NCBI GenBank assembly: GCA_046155815.1
Contig: JBJXFY010000242.1
Span: forward strand, 1 to 22,994
Origin: JBJXFY01 sp046155815
GTDB taxonomy: Bacteria > Verrucomicrobiota > Verrucomicrobiia > Limisphaerales > CAIMTB01
Length of the DNA stretch: 22,994 nucleotides
Reading direction: 5' to 3'
Made by a program: the position numbers and the translations under genes. Below, in pieces: positions 1 through 8,305 of this stretch. Position 1 is the stretch's first letter, and the number at the start of each line of letters is the position of its first letter. The notes beneath the pieces were generated by a model. That model made no database searches. It was not told where the DNA came from and worked only from the letters and a program-made list of their open reading frames with translations.

Positions 1-1214
1 TACAGCGGTTCCGCCCCCACGATCCGCATGATCTCCTCCACCGGCGTCTCGCCCTGCTGGATGCGGCGCAGGCCGTTCTGCCAGAGGGAGGTCATGCCCC
101 GCTGGATCGCCACGTCCTGGAGCGCACGCGTGGGCAGCTTCTGCAGGATCGCCTCGCGCACCGGGTCGTCCACCACGAGCAGCTCGCTCAGTGCCGTGCG
201 GCCGGAGAAGCCCGTGCCGGCGCACTCCTTGCACCCCGCGCCGCGGCGGAAGCTCGCGTCCTCGATCACCTCCGGCGGAAGGTAACGCAGCAGCGCCGGC
301 TCCGGCTGGTAGGGTTCGCTGCAGTAGGCGCAATTGCGCCGCATCAGGCGCAGGCCCAGCGCGCCGCTCAGGCTCGAGGCCAGCAGGAACGGCTCGATGC
401 CCATGTTGATGAGCCGGGCAAAAACGCCCGCCGTGCTCCCCGAGTGGATGGTGCTGATGACCAGGTGCCCCGTCAGCCCCGCCTGCACGGCGATGAAGGC
501 GGTCTCCGGGTCGCGGATCTCGCCGATCATAATGACCTGCGGATCCTGCCGCATGAGCGAGCGCAGGGCGATGGGGTAGGTGAATTCCCGCGCGTTGTTC
601 ACCTGCGCCTGGCTGATCATGGGCAGGTTGAACTCCACCGGATCCTCGACCGTGGCGATGCTGATGGTCGGCCCGTGGAGCTGCACGAGGTGGCACAGCG
701 CGGCGTAGATGGCGGTGGTCTTGCCGGAGCCGGTCGGCCCGGTGAGGAGGATCAGCCCGTTGGGCCGCGTGATGAGGTGCAGGAGCTGGCGCAGCGTCTC
801 GCCCTCGAAGCCGAGCTGAGCGAGGTCGAAGCTGCGGTTGCTCGGGTCGAAGAGGCGGACCACGATCTTTTCCCCGCGCACGGTCGGAAAGACGGAGATG
901 CGCAGCTCGACACCGCCGAACTCCGGGTTGGCCGGCGCGTGCCCCTCCTGCGGCAGGTACGTCTGGTAGCTGACGAGGTTGGCCATCACCTTGAACCGCC
1001 CCGCCACCTTCTCCATGAGGTCGAGCGGCAGGTGGACCAGCTCCTGCAGCACGCCGCTCAGGCGGACGCGCACCGCCAGCGTGCTCTCCCACGGCTCGAC
1101 ATGGATGTCGCTCGCCTTGAGGTGGACGGCGTCGAGGATCAGGTAGTTGACGAGCGTCGCGATCTCGAACTGCGCCGTCTCAAGGTGCTGCAGGTAGCGC
1201 GTGGTCTGGTTCAC
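1..1214 (-). CDS. GspE/PilB-type secretion or pilus assembly ATPase (3' end at window edge, 5' end uncertain)
   Basis: This is a hexameric cytoplasmic ATPase that powers type II secretion or type IV pilus assembly. Read on the minus strand, it shows the N2-domain signature ASDIHVEP, Walker A GPTGSGKTT (around 740-720), the Walker B region VIMIGEIRDPETA, and the zinc-binding tetracysteine pair CAYC...CKEC near the C-terminus. The last visible bases are CTG TA, so a TAA or TAG stop probably lies one base outside the window. Homology begins close to position 1190, giving about 400 residues against the family's usual 550-600, so the N1 domain is missing. I used the GTG at 1214. A TTG at 1223 and an in-frame ATG at 1445 are alternatives, but the 1215-1445 stretch translates to Arg/Pro-rich sequence without family character. 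Family identity is firm. The choice between GspE and PilB, and the start, are not. Confidence 0.9.
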   Translation of the reverse strand, partial: MNQTTRYLQHLETAQFEIATLVNYLILDAVHLKASDIHVEPWESTLAVRVRLSGVLQELVHLPLDLMEKVAGRFKVMANLVSYQTYLPQEGHAPANPEFGGVELRISVFPTVRGEKIVVRLFDPSNRSFDLAQLGFEGETLRQLLHLITRPNGLILLTGPTGSGKTTAIYAALCHLVQLHGPTISIATVEDPVEFNLPMISQAQVNNAREFTYPIALRSLMRQDPQVIMIGEIRDPETAFIAVQAGLTGHLVISTIHSGSTAGVFARLINMGIEPFLLASSLSGALGLRLMRRNCAYCSEPYQPEPALLRYLPPEVIEDASFRRGAGCKECAGTGFSGRTALSELLVVDDPVREAILQKLPTRALQDVAIQRGMTSLWQNGLRRIQQGETPVEEIMRIVGAEPL

Positions 1215-1459
1215 CTCCGCCAAGGAAGCCCGAACCGGGCCGGACCTAAAGCGGAAAAGGTCGCCTGTGCGCTGGACCGACCGGCCCCCGGTCCTCCCTC
1301 GGCCCTCCGTCCCCGGGCGGCAGGCGCGGAAGGCGAAGGGAGGCCTTCGTGCCAGCGAAGCACCGTGCCGTCGTACCAGCGGTGGAAGCGGTGGCCAGGA
1401 CGGTTCCTCACGGGCGGCCTTGCCTCGCGGGGGTGGCTGCGGCATCCCTAGCGCCCAGC
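1215..1459. other. Intergenic region with hairpin between divergent ATPase and tricorn genes
   Basis: This GC-rich spacer separates the leftward ATPase from the rightward protease. It contains a perfect 6-bp stem with a 4-nt loop at 1334-1349 (CGAAGG-GAGG-CCTTCG). Both strands are open in several frames, but the translations are Arg/Pro/Gly-rich and resemble no family I recognise. The 10-mer GGAGGCCTTC at 1339-1348, followed downstream by GCACCGT, recurs in the gap at 11619-11638. That hints at an interspersed repeat family. A promoter for the protease must lie here, but no convincing -35/-10 pair was seen. Confidence 0.4.
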
Positions 1460-4400
1460 ATGAAGCCCTTTTCGCGTCCGGCCCTGATCGGCCTCGGCCT
1501 CGCCCTGCTAGCCTTCATTGCGTCGGCGGAGGAGGCGCGCCTCCTGCGCTTCCCCACGATCCACGGCGCCCGCATCGTCTTCGGCTACGCGGGCGACCTG
1601 TACTCCGTCGCGGCCAGGGGCGGCGTCGCGCGCCGGCTCACGAGCGACCCGGACAGCTACGAGATGTTCCCGCGCTTCTCGCCGGATGGGAAGCACCTCG
1701 CCTTCACCGCGCAGTACGACGGCAACACCGAGGTGTACGTGATGCCCGCGGACGGCGGAGAGCCGCGCCGCCTGAGCTACACCGCCACCGTGGACCGCGA
1801 TGACGTGGCCGACCGCATGGGGCCGAACAACATCGTCATGACGTGGCGCGACAACGAGACCGTGGTCTTCCGTGGCAAGTGGAGGCAGTTCAACGCGTTC
1901 AAGGGCCACCTTCTCCAGGTGAAGCTGGCCGGCGGCCCGGCGGAGGAGCTGCCGCTGCCCCGCGGCGGCTGGTGCAGCTTCTCTCCGGACGGGAGGCAGC
2001 TCGCCTACAATCGCGTCTTCCGGGAGTTCCGCACCTGGAAGCGCTATCGTGGCGGCCAGGCCGACGAGATCTGGCTCTACGACTTCGAGACCAAGGGCAC
2101 CACGCGGCTTACCGACGACCCCGGCCAGGACATGTTTCCCATGTGGCGCGGGGACACGATCTACTTCGTGTCCGAGCGCGACGACCTGCGGCAGGCCAAT
2201 CTCTACTCGCTCGACGTGAGGTCGAAGGAGGTGAAGCGGCTGACTGAGTTCACCGAGTTTGCCGTGAAATTCCCCTCGCTGGGCGACGACGCGATCGTGT
2301 TTGAGAACGGCGGCCACCTCTACCGCTTCGACCTCCGCCGCGAGCGCGCCGAGAAGGTGCCGGTGGAAATCCTCGAGGACGGCGCCATCGGTCGCGGCGG
2401 CCTGCGCGACGTGGGCAAGGAGACCACCGGCTTCGACATCGCGCCGGACGGCAGCCGCGCAATCGTCGGTGCGCGGGGCGACGTCTTCTCCCTGCCGGCC
2501 AGGCACGGCCCCACGCGCAACCTCACCGGCACGCCCGGCGTCCACGAGCGCAACGCCGTGTGGTCGCCCGACGGCCGCTGGGTGGCCTACGTGAGCGACC
2601 AGAGCGGCGAGGACGAGGTCTGGATCCGTCCACAGGACGGCCTCGGCGAGCCGAAACAGCTCACCACCGGCGGAGACACCTACAAGTACGACGTGCTCTG
2701 GTCGCCGGACTCGAAGCGCATCGCCTGGAACGACAAGAAGAACCGCCTGCAGTTCGTGGACGTGGAGTCGAAGGAAGTCACCTTGGCCGCGCAGTCCGAG
2801 GCCTGGGAGATCCGTGAGTTTGCCTGGTCTCCGGACAGCCAGTGGCTGGCCTACACGAAGCCGGAGGTCCGGCGGTTTCCGAACATCTACCTCCACTCGC
2901 TGGCCACCAAGGAAAGCGTGCAGGTCACGGACGGCTGGTTTGACGTCGGCTCGCCGGAGTTCAGCTCGGACGGGAAGCTCCTGTTCTTCGTCTCGGACCG
3001 CAGCTTCAACCCGACCTACGGAACGACCGAGTGGAATCATACCTACAACGACATGCAGCGCATCTACCTCGTGACGCTGGCCAAGGACACCAAGTCGCCC
3101 CTCGCGCCACGATCCGACGAGGTGAAGATCAAGGATGAAAAGAAAGTGCCGGAGCCGAGGCCCGGCGAGAAGGCCAAGGACGAGCCGCCGCAACCCACGG
3201 CCGACAAGCCGGTCAAGACGCTCACGGACATCCTGAGCGACCCGCAGTTCCGGCAGGTGGTCACCGCCCTGGCCAAGGGCGAGACGCCGACCAATACCCC
3301 GGCCGCCAGGCCCGAAGCAGGGAAGGATGCCGCCTCGACCAACAAGATCGTGGTCAAGGTGGACGCCCAGGGCATCCAGCAGCGGATCACGGTGCTGCCG
3401 CCCGGAGCGGCCACTTATGGCGAACTTACTTCCGTGGGCGACAAGCTGTACTATTTTAAGAAGGGCAAGCTGTTCGTCCTCGAGCTGGAGAAGGAAAAGG
3501 AAACTGAGATTGGCGATGCGGAAGGCTACCGGATCTCGGCCGACCAGAAGAAGATGCTGGTGAGGACCGGCGGCGGCTTCGCCATCGTGGACCTGCCCAC
3601 GGGCAAGCTCGACGTGGGTGACAAGCGGCTGAACCTCGACGCGCTCAAGGTGCAGCTCGACCGCCCGCTCGAGTGGTCGCAGATCTACGCCGAATGCTGG
3701 CGGCAGATGCGGGACTTCTTCTACGATCCAAACCTGCACGGCGTGGACTGGCCGGCCATGCGGAAACGCTACGAGCCGCTGCTGCCCCACGTCCGCCATC
3801 GCGCCGACCTCACGTATGTCATCGGCGAGATGATCGGTGAGTTGAACGCCGGCCACGCCTACGTGGGCGGCGGTGACTATCCCAAGGCCGAGCGCATCCC
3901 GATGGGCCTGCTCGGCGCGGAGCTGCAGAAGGATGCCAGCGGCTACTTTCGCGTGACCCGCATCCTGCGTGGGCACAACTGGGACCCGAAGTACCGCTCC
4001 CCGCTCACCGAGATCGGCGTCAACGTAAAGACCAATGACTTGATCGTGGCCATCAACGGCCGCTCGACCAAGGACATGCCCGATCTCTACCCTGCGCTCG
4101 TCGGCCAGGCCGGGCGGCAGGTGCGGCTGAAGGTGAACGGTGAGCCGAAGGAGGACGGCGCCCGCGAGGAGACCGTGATCCCCACGGATGACGAGCAGCC
4201 GCTTTACTATCTTGACTGGGTACTGCGGAACATCGGGACGGTGGACAAGGCTTCCGGCGGGAAGGTCGGCTACGTCCATGTGCCTGACATGGGCGTGCCG
4301 GGACTGAATGAATTTGCCAAGTTCTACTATCCCCAGCTTCACAAGGAGGCGCTGATCGTGGACTGCCGCGGCAACGGCGGCGGCAACGTCTCGCCCCAGA

Positions 4401-4867
4401 TCATCGAGCGCCTCAAGCGCGAGCCCGCCATGTGGACGCAGGCGCGCAATGGAGCCATCGAGGTCAATCCCGGCGGCCAGGTGCTCGGGCCGAAGGTGCT
4501 GCTCCTTGACCAGCACAGCGCGAGCGACGGCGACATCGTGGCCTACCGGTTCCGGCTGGCGAAGCTCGGTCCGATCATCGGCCAGCGCTCGTGGGGCGGA
4601 GTAGTTGGCATCCGCGGCTCGCTGCCATTCCTCGACGGCGGCTACCTGAACCGGCCGGAGTTCAGCCGCTTCGACCTCGAGGCGACCAAGTGGGTGATCG
4701 AGGGTGAGGGGGTGGAACCGGACATCGTCGTGGACAACGACCCCGCGCGCGAATACGCGGGCGTGGACGACCAGCTCAACCGCGCGATCGAGGAGATCCA
4801 GAAGCTGATGGCCGGGAACCCGGTAAGAATTCCGACCCCGCCGCCTTTCCCGGACAAGCGGCGGTGA
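1460..4867 (+). CDS. Tricorn-family serine protease, secreted (S41-type core with PDZ and beta-propeller domains)
   Basis: This is a large peptidase of the tricorn family, expected to degrade peptides. The ATG at 1460 is chosen because it is followed by a clear signal peptide (MKPFSRPALIGLGLALLAF, cleavage near IASA-EE), implying a periplasmic or cell-surface location. Length is 1135 residues, close to the family norm. Repeated WSPDG / FSPDGK-type blades over about residues 30-530 form the two beta-propellers. A C1/PDZ region covers roughly 770-920, and the S41-like catalytic part follows. Candidate catalytic residues are His799 (NAGH), Ser1022-Asp1023 (HSASDGD) and Glu1081 (WVIEGEG). A Lys/Glu/Pro-rich insertion of about 80 residues (about 545-625) lies after the second propeller. 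The gene stands alone: its left neighbour is divergent and deoC is convergent. Family identity is secure; the substrate is unknown. Confidence 0.95.
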   Translation: MKPFSRPALIGLGLALLAFIASAEEARLLRFPTIHGARIVFGYAGDLYSVAARGGVARRLTSDPDSYEMFPRFSPDGKHLAFTAQYDGNTEVYVMPADGGEPRRLSYTATVDRDDVADRMGPNNIVMTWRDNETVVFRGKWRQFNAFKGHLLQVKLAGGPAEELPLPRGGWCSFSPDGRQLAYNRVFREFRTWKRYRGGQADEIWLYDFETKGTTRLTDDPGQDMFPMWRGDTIYFVSERDDLRQANLYSLDVRSKEVKRLTEFTEFAVKFPSLGDDAIVFENGGHLYRFDLRRERAEKVPVEILEDGAIGRGGLRDVGKETTGFDIAPDGSRAIVGARGDVFSLPARHGPTRNLTGTPGVHERNAVWSPDGRWVAYVSDQSGEDEVWIRPQDGLGEPKQLTTGGDTYKYDVLWSPDSKRIAWNDKKNRLQFVDVESKEVTLAAQSEAWEIREFAWSPDSQWLAYTKPEVRRFPNIYLHSLATKESVQVTDGWFDVGSPEFSSDGKLLFFVSDRSFNPTYGTTEWNHTYNDMQRIYLVTLAKDTKSPLAPRSDEVKIKDEKKVPEPRPGEKAKDEPPQPTADKPVKTLTDILSDPQFRQVVTALAKGETPTNTPAARPEAGKDAASTNKIVVKVDAQGIQQRITVLPPGAATYGELTSVGDKLYYFKKGKLFVLELEKEKETEIGDAEGYRISADQKKMLVRTGGGFAIVDLPTGKLDVGDKRLNLDALKVQLDRPLEWSQIYAECWRQMRDFFYDPNLHGVDWPAMRKRYEPLLPHVRHRADLTYVIGEMIGELNAGHAYVGGGDYPKAERIPMGLLGAELQKDASGYFRVTRILRGHNWDPKYRSPLTEIGVNVKTNDLIVAINGRSTKDMPDLYPALVGQAGRQVRLKVNGEPKEDGAREETVIPTDDEQPLYYLDWVLRNIGTVDKASGGKVGYVHVPDMGVPGLNEFAKFYYPQLHKEALIVDCRGNGGGNVSPQIIERLKREPAMWTQARNGAIEVNPGGQVLGPKVLLLDQHSASDGDIVAYRFRLAKLGPIIGQRSWGGVVGIRGSLPFLDGGYLNRPEFSRFDLEATKWVIEGEGVEPDIVVDNDPAREYAGVDDQLNRAIEEIQKLMAGNPVRIPTPPPFPDKRR

Positions 4868-4983
4868 GCCGTGACGCCGGCATTTCTGGGGGGAAAAGAG
4901 GACAGAATGGGCCGATGGGAGGGAATGAGAACCCGCGGCGCGACGCTCTTCTGATCGATTCCTCACATTTTGTTCATTGTTCC

Positions 4984-5658
4984 TCAGTATCCCGTACCCG
5001 TCCCGCCGGTCACGATCAGCACGCCGGACGAGGTGCCGAGCCGCGTGGCGCCGGCCGCGATCATGGCCTGTGCAGAGGCGGCATCACGGACGCCGCCGGC
5101 GGCCTTGACCTGGCAGGCGTCGCCCACGGTGCGCTTCATCAGGGCCACGTCGGCGAGGGTCGCGCCAGCCTTGTTGAAGCCGGTGGAGGTCTTCACGAAG
5201 GCTGCGCCGGCCTCCACGCAGAGCCGGCAGGCGCGGACCTTTTCGTCGTCCGTGAGCAGGCAGGTTTCGAGGATGACCTTCACCGGCTGGCCGGCAGCGG
5301 CGAGGACGACCTCGGCCACGTCCCGCCGCACGTAGTCGTCAGCGCCCTCCTTCAGGTGGCCGACGGGCAGGACCATGTCCACCTCGTGCGCGCCGAGGCG
5401 GACCAGCTCCCCGACCTCGCGACACTTCGCGGCGGTGGCCATCGCGCCGAGCGGGAAGCCCGCGACGGCAGCGATCTTCACCGCGGAGCCGGCCAGCAGA
5501 GCCGCGGCGAGCGGCACGCGCGAGCCATTCACGCAGACGGCCGCGAAGCCGTGTTCCAGCGCCTCCGCGCAGAGCCGGCGGATGTCCACGGCCGTGGCCT
5601 CGGGCTTGAGCAGCGTGTGGTCAATGAACCGGGCTAGGGGGACGGTGGCGTCTGGCAT
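4984..5658 (-). CDS. deoC: Deoxyribose-phosphate aldolase
   Basis: DeoC cleaves 2-deoxy-D-ribose 5-phosphate to glyceraldehyde 3-phosphate and acetaldehyde in cytoplasmic deoxynucleoside salvage. The 224-residue product has the normal family length. It shows the N-terminal IDHTLLKP motif (about 12-19), the conserved Asp in EVDMV (about 92-96), the Schiff-base Lys156 in VKTSTGF and the second active-site Lys185 in VKAAGGVR. I chose the ATG at 5658 because the upstream ATG at 5691 only adds residues unlike the family (MVGRPAMLSCA). It converges with the tricorn gene across a 116-bp gap. It lies 171 bp downstream of the unknown secreted-protein gene on the same strand, so it may have its own promoter. 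No other deo or nucleoside genes are present. The C-terminal Gly/Thr-rich tail (VTGGTGTGY) is slightly unusual. Confidence 0.95.
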   Translation of the reverse strand: MPDATVPLARFIDHTLLKPEATAVDIRRLCAEALEHGFAAVCVNGSRVPLAAALLAGSAVKIAAVAGFPLGAMATAAKCREVGELVRLGAHEVDMVLPVGHLKEGADDYVRRDVAEVVLAAAGQPVKVILETCLLTDDEKVRACRLCVEAGAAFVKTSTGFNKAGATLADVALMKRTVGDACQVKAAGGVRDAASAQAMIAAGATRLGTSSGVLIVTGGTGTGY

Positions 5659-5718
5659 GGCGCAGGAAAGCATGGCGGGCCGTCCCACCACCAGCCCTGC
5701 CAGCCTCCGGGATGGACG

Positions 5719-5740
5719 GCCCAGCGGGGCCGGGCTGGGC
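5719..5740. repeat. Perfect 7-bp inverted repeat between the unknown secreted-protein gene and deoC
   Basis: GCCCAGC at 5719-5725 pairs with GCTGGGC at 5734-5740 across an 8-nt loop. It lies about 90 nt past the end of the upstream gene in the direction of transcription. There is no T-run after the stem on either strand, so an intrinsic terminator is not demonstrated. It could be an mRNA processing or stability hairpin, or a repeat. Confidence 0.4.
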
Positions 5741-5829
5741 GGGCGGTTCCATGGCGTCGCGACCGCCTTCCGGCTGGTTGTCGTGGAGGCAGTTTGGGGC
5801 GCAGAGTAGCTTCCGGTTCCCTTCCTTGA

Positions 5830-7926
5830 TCATTGGTCCTTGGCCGCCATGAGTTCCTTCAAGACGGCCAAGTCGTCCGCGTTGCGTCCCGGATCGAAGC
5901 CGAGAGCGTTCTCGGCGGCGAAGAGCGCCCGATGCCTCGCCTCGAGGCGGGCCCGTTCGCCCGGGGCGGCCGCAACGACGAAGATCGCAACGCGGGCGGC
6001 CTGGTCGCGGATAATGATGCTGCCGTTGCTCAAGGAGTGCTCCATCGGTATGACGCCGTCGGCATCCATACGGAAAACCTCGGCAGGTGCGCGGAGGTAG
6101 GCGGGAAGGGGGAAGCGAAACGTCGCTTCCCTTGGAGCTCCGAAGGTAAAAACACGCTCCTGCAGATCGGGCTGGTACGCGAGGTCGAGGGCGAAGAGAA
6201 CCGCCCCGCGCGGGCCGGCGACGACATCGAGATCCCAGTCCGGCTGGCCCTCGCGCAGCACGCGCTCGTGGCTGGTGGCGTCCCCTTCCAGATAGTAGTC
6301 CTCGAGCATCCGGATTTCGCGTCCGACCCGGGTCATCGGCTCGATGAGGTCCGGAAAAGTCACCAGCGAACGCAGGCTGAGGTTGAACCAGTAGAGCGAG
6401 GTGATCCGACTGGACAGGGCATGGTAGGCTTGGAGGCGGAGCTCGTCCGGCGTGGGCGAGCCGCGCTTGCGGCCGAAGCCCGTCCAGTCGTAGTGCGCGC
6501 CCTGTGACCAGCAGGCCGTGGGCCGGGGCCGGTTCAATTCCCGAAGCGAACGGGACATCTCGCCAATCGTCTCCAGCGGGGAACCCCAGCGGATCTTCAG
6601 ATCGCCCCAGCGGTCGTAGAGCCCCCAGGAGTCGGGCGACGGGGCCGTGACCCGGTAGGCATCGTAGTGCGGATAGTCGGAGATTCCGGCATAGAAGCGC
6701 CAGACTCGTTCCTCGCTGTGGGTGACGGAAGTCGGGAGGCGGGTCGGTGCGTAGGGTGCGAAGGCCTTCCAGCAATCCTGGGGCGACACGGGTTTCCCGC
6801 CGCCGTACTGCGGTTCCCCGAGGAATTCGACGGCATGGACGCGCGGGAGCACCAGGTCCGTGTCGTATTGGTCGAAGGGTTGCAGCCGGTTCATGTACTT
6901 CAGGGGATACTTCTCGAAGAGCGGCGTGTCCGAGTAGCCGGGAACATGCTGGTGCATGCCGGCGGTGATGTGCATCCGGGCCAGCGTCTGCAGATACCGC
7001 TCCGCGTACAGGGTGTTGCCCGAGCCCAGTCCCGCGGCCACCCAGCCGCCGCTGATCTCGAACACCTCGCGTTTGATGCGCTGATGCGCCCAGATGGCGA
7101 CCGTCTTCCCGCTGGAGCCGGCGAGGCGCACTTCGATCGCCGCGTAGGTAAGCGGCAACGGCCCGGTCGCCAGGCGCGCGCCACCGCGATCATTGGCGGG
7201 AATGACGCCGTCGGCCGGGAAGCGGTCGAGGCGGTTGGTGACCCACGGCTGGGGGATCAAGGCCCGCCAGGTGGCGTTGTGCTCCGGCAGCCAAAGTCGG
7301 CAGGCCTCAACGCGCAATGGGCCGGAGGTGCGGTTCACGACGTGGAAGATGAGGGAATCCGGTTGCACGTTCGTGGCCGTGCCCAGGAACGTCAGGGCGG
7401 AGAGCCACGCGGCGGGATTTTCGATGGGCACCTGCAACCGCTCCGTCCTGGCCCTGCCAGGTACCGTCATGGTCATTTCGGCCGATGTGTTCGTCCCCCA
7501 CGGCGAACGTTTGCCGTTCCAGCCCCAGACCGTCATCGCGCCGGGCGGCAGGCGAAGCGGTTCGCCGCCCCAGGCTGATGGCAGGTCGTGCCACGCCCAG
7601 TCGTCGGAGGCGAGGAGCTCTTCGGGAGTCCGGCCCCGCAGGCGGATGTCGGCACCGGCGGGAATGACCACGGTCTCCGACGAGGAGTTCCGGAGGAACA
7701 CCTCAACCCTCGCGCCAAGGCTGAAGTCCGGCTTCTGCCGGTAGCGCATCTCGGTGGACTGGACATGCGGGACGACGTGGACGCCCTCCAGCGACAAGCC
7801 CGCCCGGACGCCGGCGGGCAGAAGGTTCAGCAGGGTCGCGAGCCACAGGGCCAGCTTCAGCGTCAGCGGTCCCGGCACGAGGACTTGGGGGTGCGGGCGG
7901 GGAGCCATTTCGAGTTCAGGCTTCAT
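5830..7926 (-). CDS. Large exported protein of unknown function, possibly a glycoside-hydrolase-like fold
   Basis: I do not recognise this 698-residue protein at family level. A hydrophobic segment at about residues 18-42 (LTLKLALWLATLLNLLPAG, then VRAG) looks like a signal peptide. The next 250 residues look like beta-rich immunoglobulin-like domains (for example VEVFLRNSSSETVVIPAG). Residues of about 290-560 are rich in Trp and Tyr, with helices typical of a TIM-barrel-like region (GLYDRWGDLKIRWG, CWSQGAHYDWTGFGRK, SLYWFNLSLRSL). A C-terminal beta domain and a charged helix follow. A catalytic acid pair cannot be assigned from sequence alone. The ATG at 7926 is taken; an in-frame ATG at 7908 is possible, and neither has a good ribosome-binding site. 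The export signal and aromatic-rich core suggest carbohydrate-related work, which is inference. Confidence 0.8.
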   Translation of the reverse strand: MKPELEMAPRPHPQVLVPGPLTLKLALWLATLLNLLPAGVRAGLSLEGVHVVPHVQSTEMRYRQKPDFSLGARVEVFLRNSSSETVVIPAGADIRLRGRTPEELLASDDWAWHDLPSAWGGEPLRLPPGAMTVWGWNGKRSPWGTNTSAEMTMTVPGRARTERLQVPIENPAAWLSALTFLGTATNVQPDSLIFHVVNRTSGPLRVEACRLWLPEHNATWRALIPQPWVTNRLDRFPADGVIPANDRGGARLATGPLPLTYAAIEVRLAGSSGKTVAIWAHQRIKREVFEISGGWVAAGLGSGNTLYAERYLQTLARMHITAGMHQHVPGYSDTPLFEKYPLKYMNRLQPFDQYDTDLVLPRVHAVEFLGEPQYGGGKPVSPQDCWKAFAPYAPTRLPTSVTHSEERVWRFYAGISDYPHYDAYRVTAPSPDSWGLYDRWGDLKIRWGSPLETIGEMSRSLRELNRPRPTACWSQGAHYDWTGFGRKRGSPTPDELRLQAYHALSSRITSLYWFNLSLRSLVTFPDLIEPMTRVGREIRMLEDYYLEGDATSHERVLREGQPDWDLDVVAGPRGAVLFALDLAYQPDLQERVFTFGAPREATFRFPLPAYLRAPAEVFRMDADGVIPMEHSLSNGSIIIRDQAARVAIFVVAAAPGERARLEARHRALFAAENALGFDPGRNADDLAVLKELMAAKDQ

Positions 7927-8305
7927 CAGGGCTGGAGGGGAATCAAGGGTTCCAGATACGGCTCGGCACGCAACGCCGGGGCGGCATCGATCGCAATGAC
8001 TGGTCTGCCCACCGAGGCGGGATCAGGAGGTCCTCGGACTCCAGAAAGCATGCGCTGTCTCTCGGGGAGGGCTGCCCCGCGCCGCTACCCCCCGCCCGAG
8101 GGAGCGCGTCGCCGGTCCGGTCGTCCGGACTGAGAATGCCGCCGGCTCCATCCCGGTTGCCGGCGAGGCCCGGCCGAGGGCCTCCAGGCCCGTCCGCGGC
8201 GCCCGGGCCGGACGGCGGCGGCCCGGCGCGAGGCGCAATTCCAGCGTCACACATGGCAAGGGACGGGTTGCTGCTGCCCGAGCACCCGCGCATCCTGTCC
8301 CCGTC
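7927..8305. promoter_or_regulatory. Divergent intergenic region, GC-rich with strong inverted repeats
   Basis: This 379-bp gap separates the leftward unknown secreted-protein gene from the rightward macro-domain gene, so both promoters should be here. No confident -35/-10 pair was found. A strong imperfect stem pairs 8199-8209 (GCGCCCGGGCC, one-base bulge) with 8220-8229 (GGCCCGGCGC). An overlapping alternative stem pairs GTCCGG-like sequence at 8192-8196 with CCGGAC at 8208-8213. A 18-residue ORF beginning at 8253 ends with a TGA that overlaps the macro-domain ATG at 8306. That may be coincidence or a short leader. Confidence 0.35.

Noticed and set aside
444..1451. 335-codon plus-strand frame at the left edge
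   Set aside because: It is antisense to the secretion ATPase, whose Walker A, Walker B and CxxC motifs are clear on the minus strand.
1508..4966. 1152-codon open frame on the minus strand opposite the tricorn gene
   Set aside because: It is a GC-rich antisense shadow: composition is His/Val/Arg/Leu-rich with no domain motif, while the plus strand has signal peptide, propeller repeats and catalytic residues.
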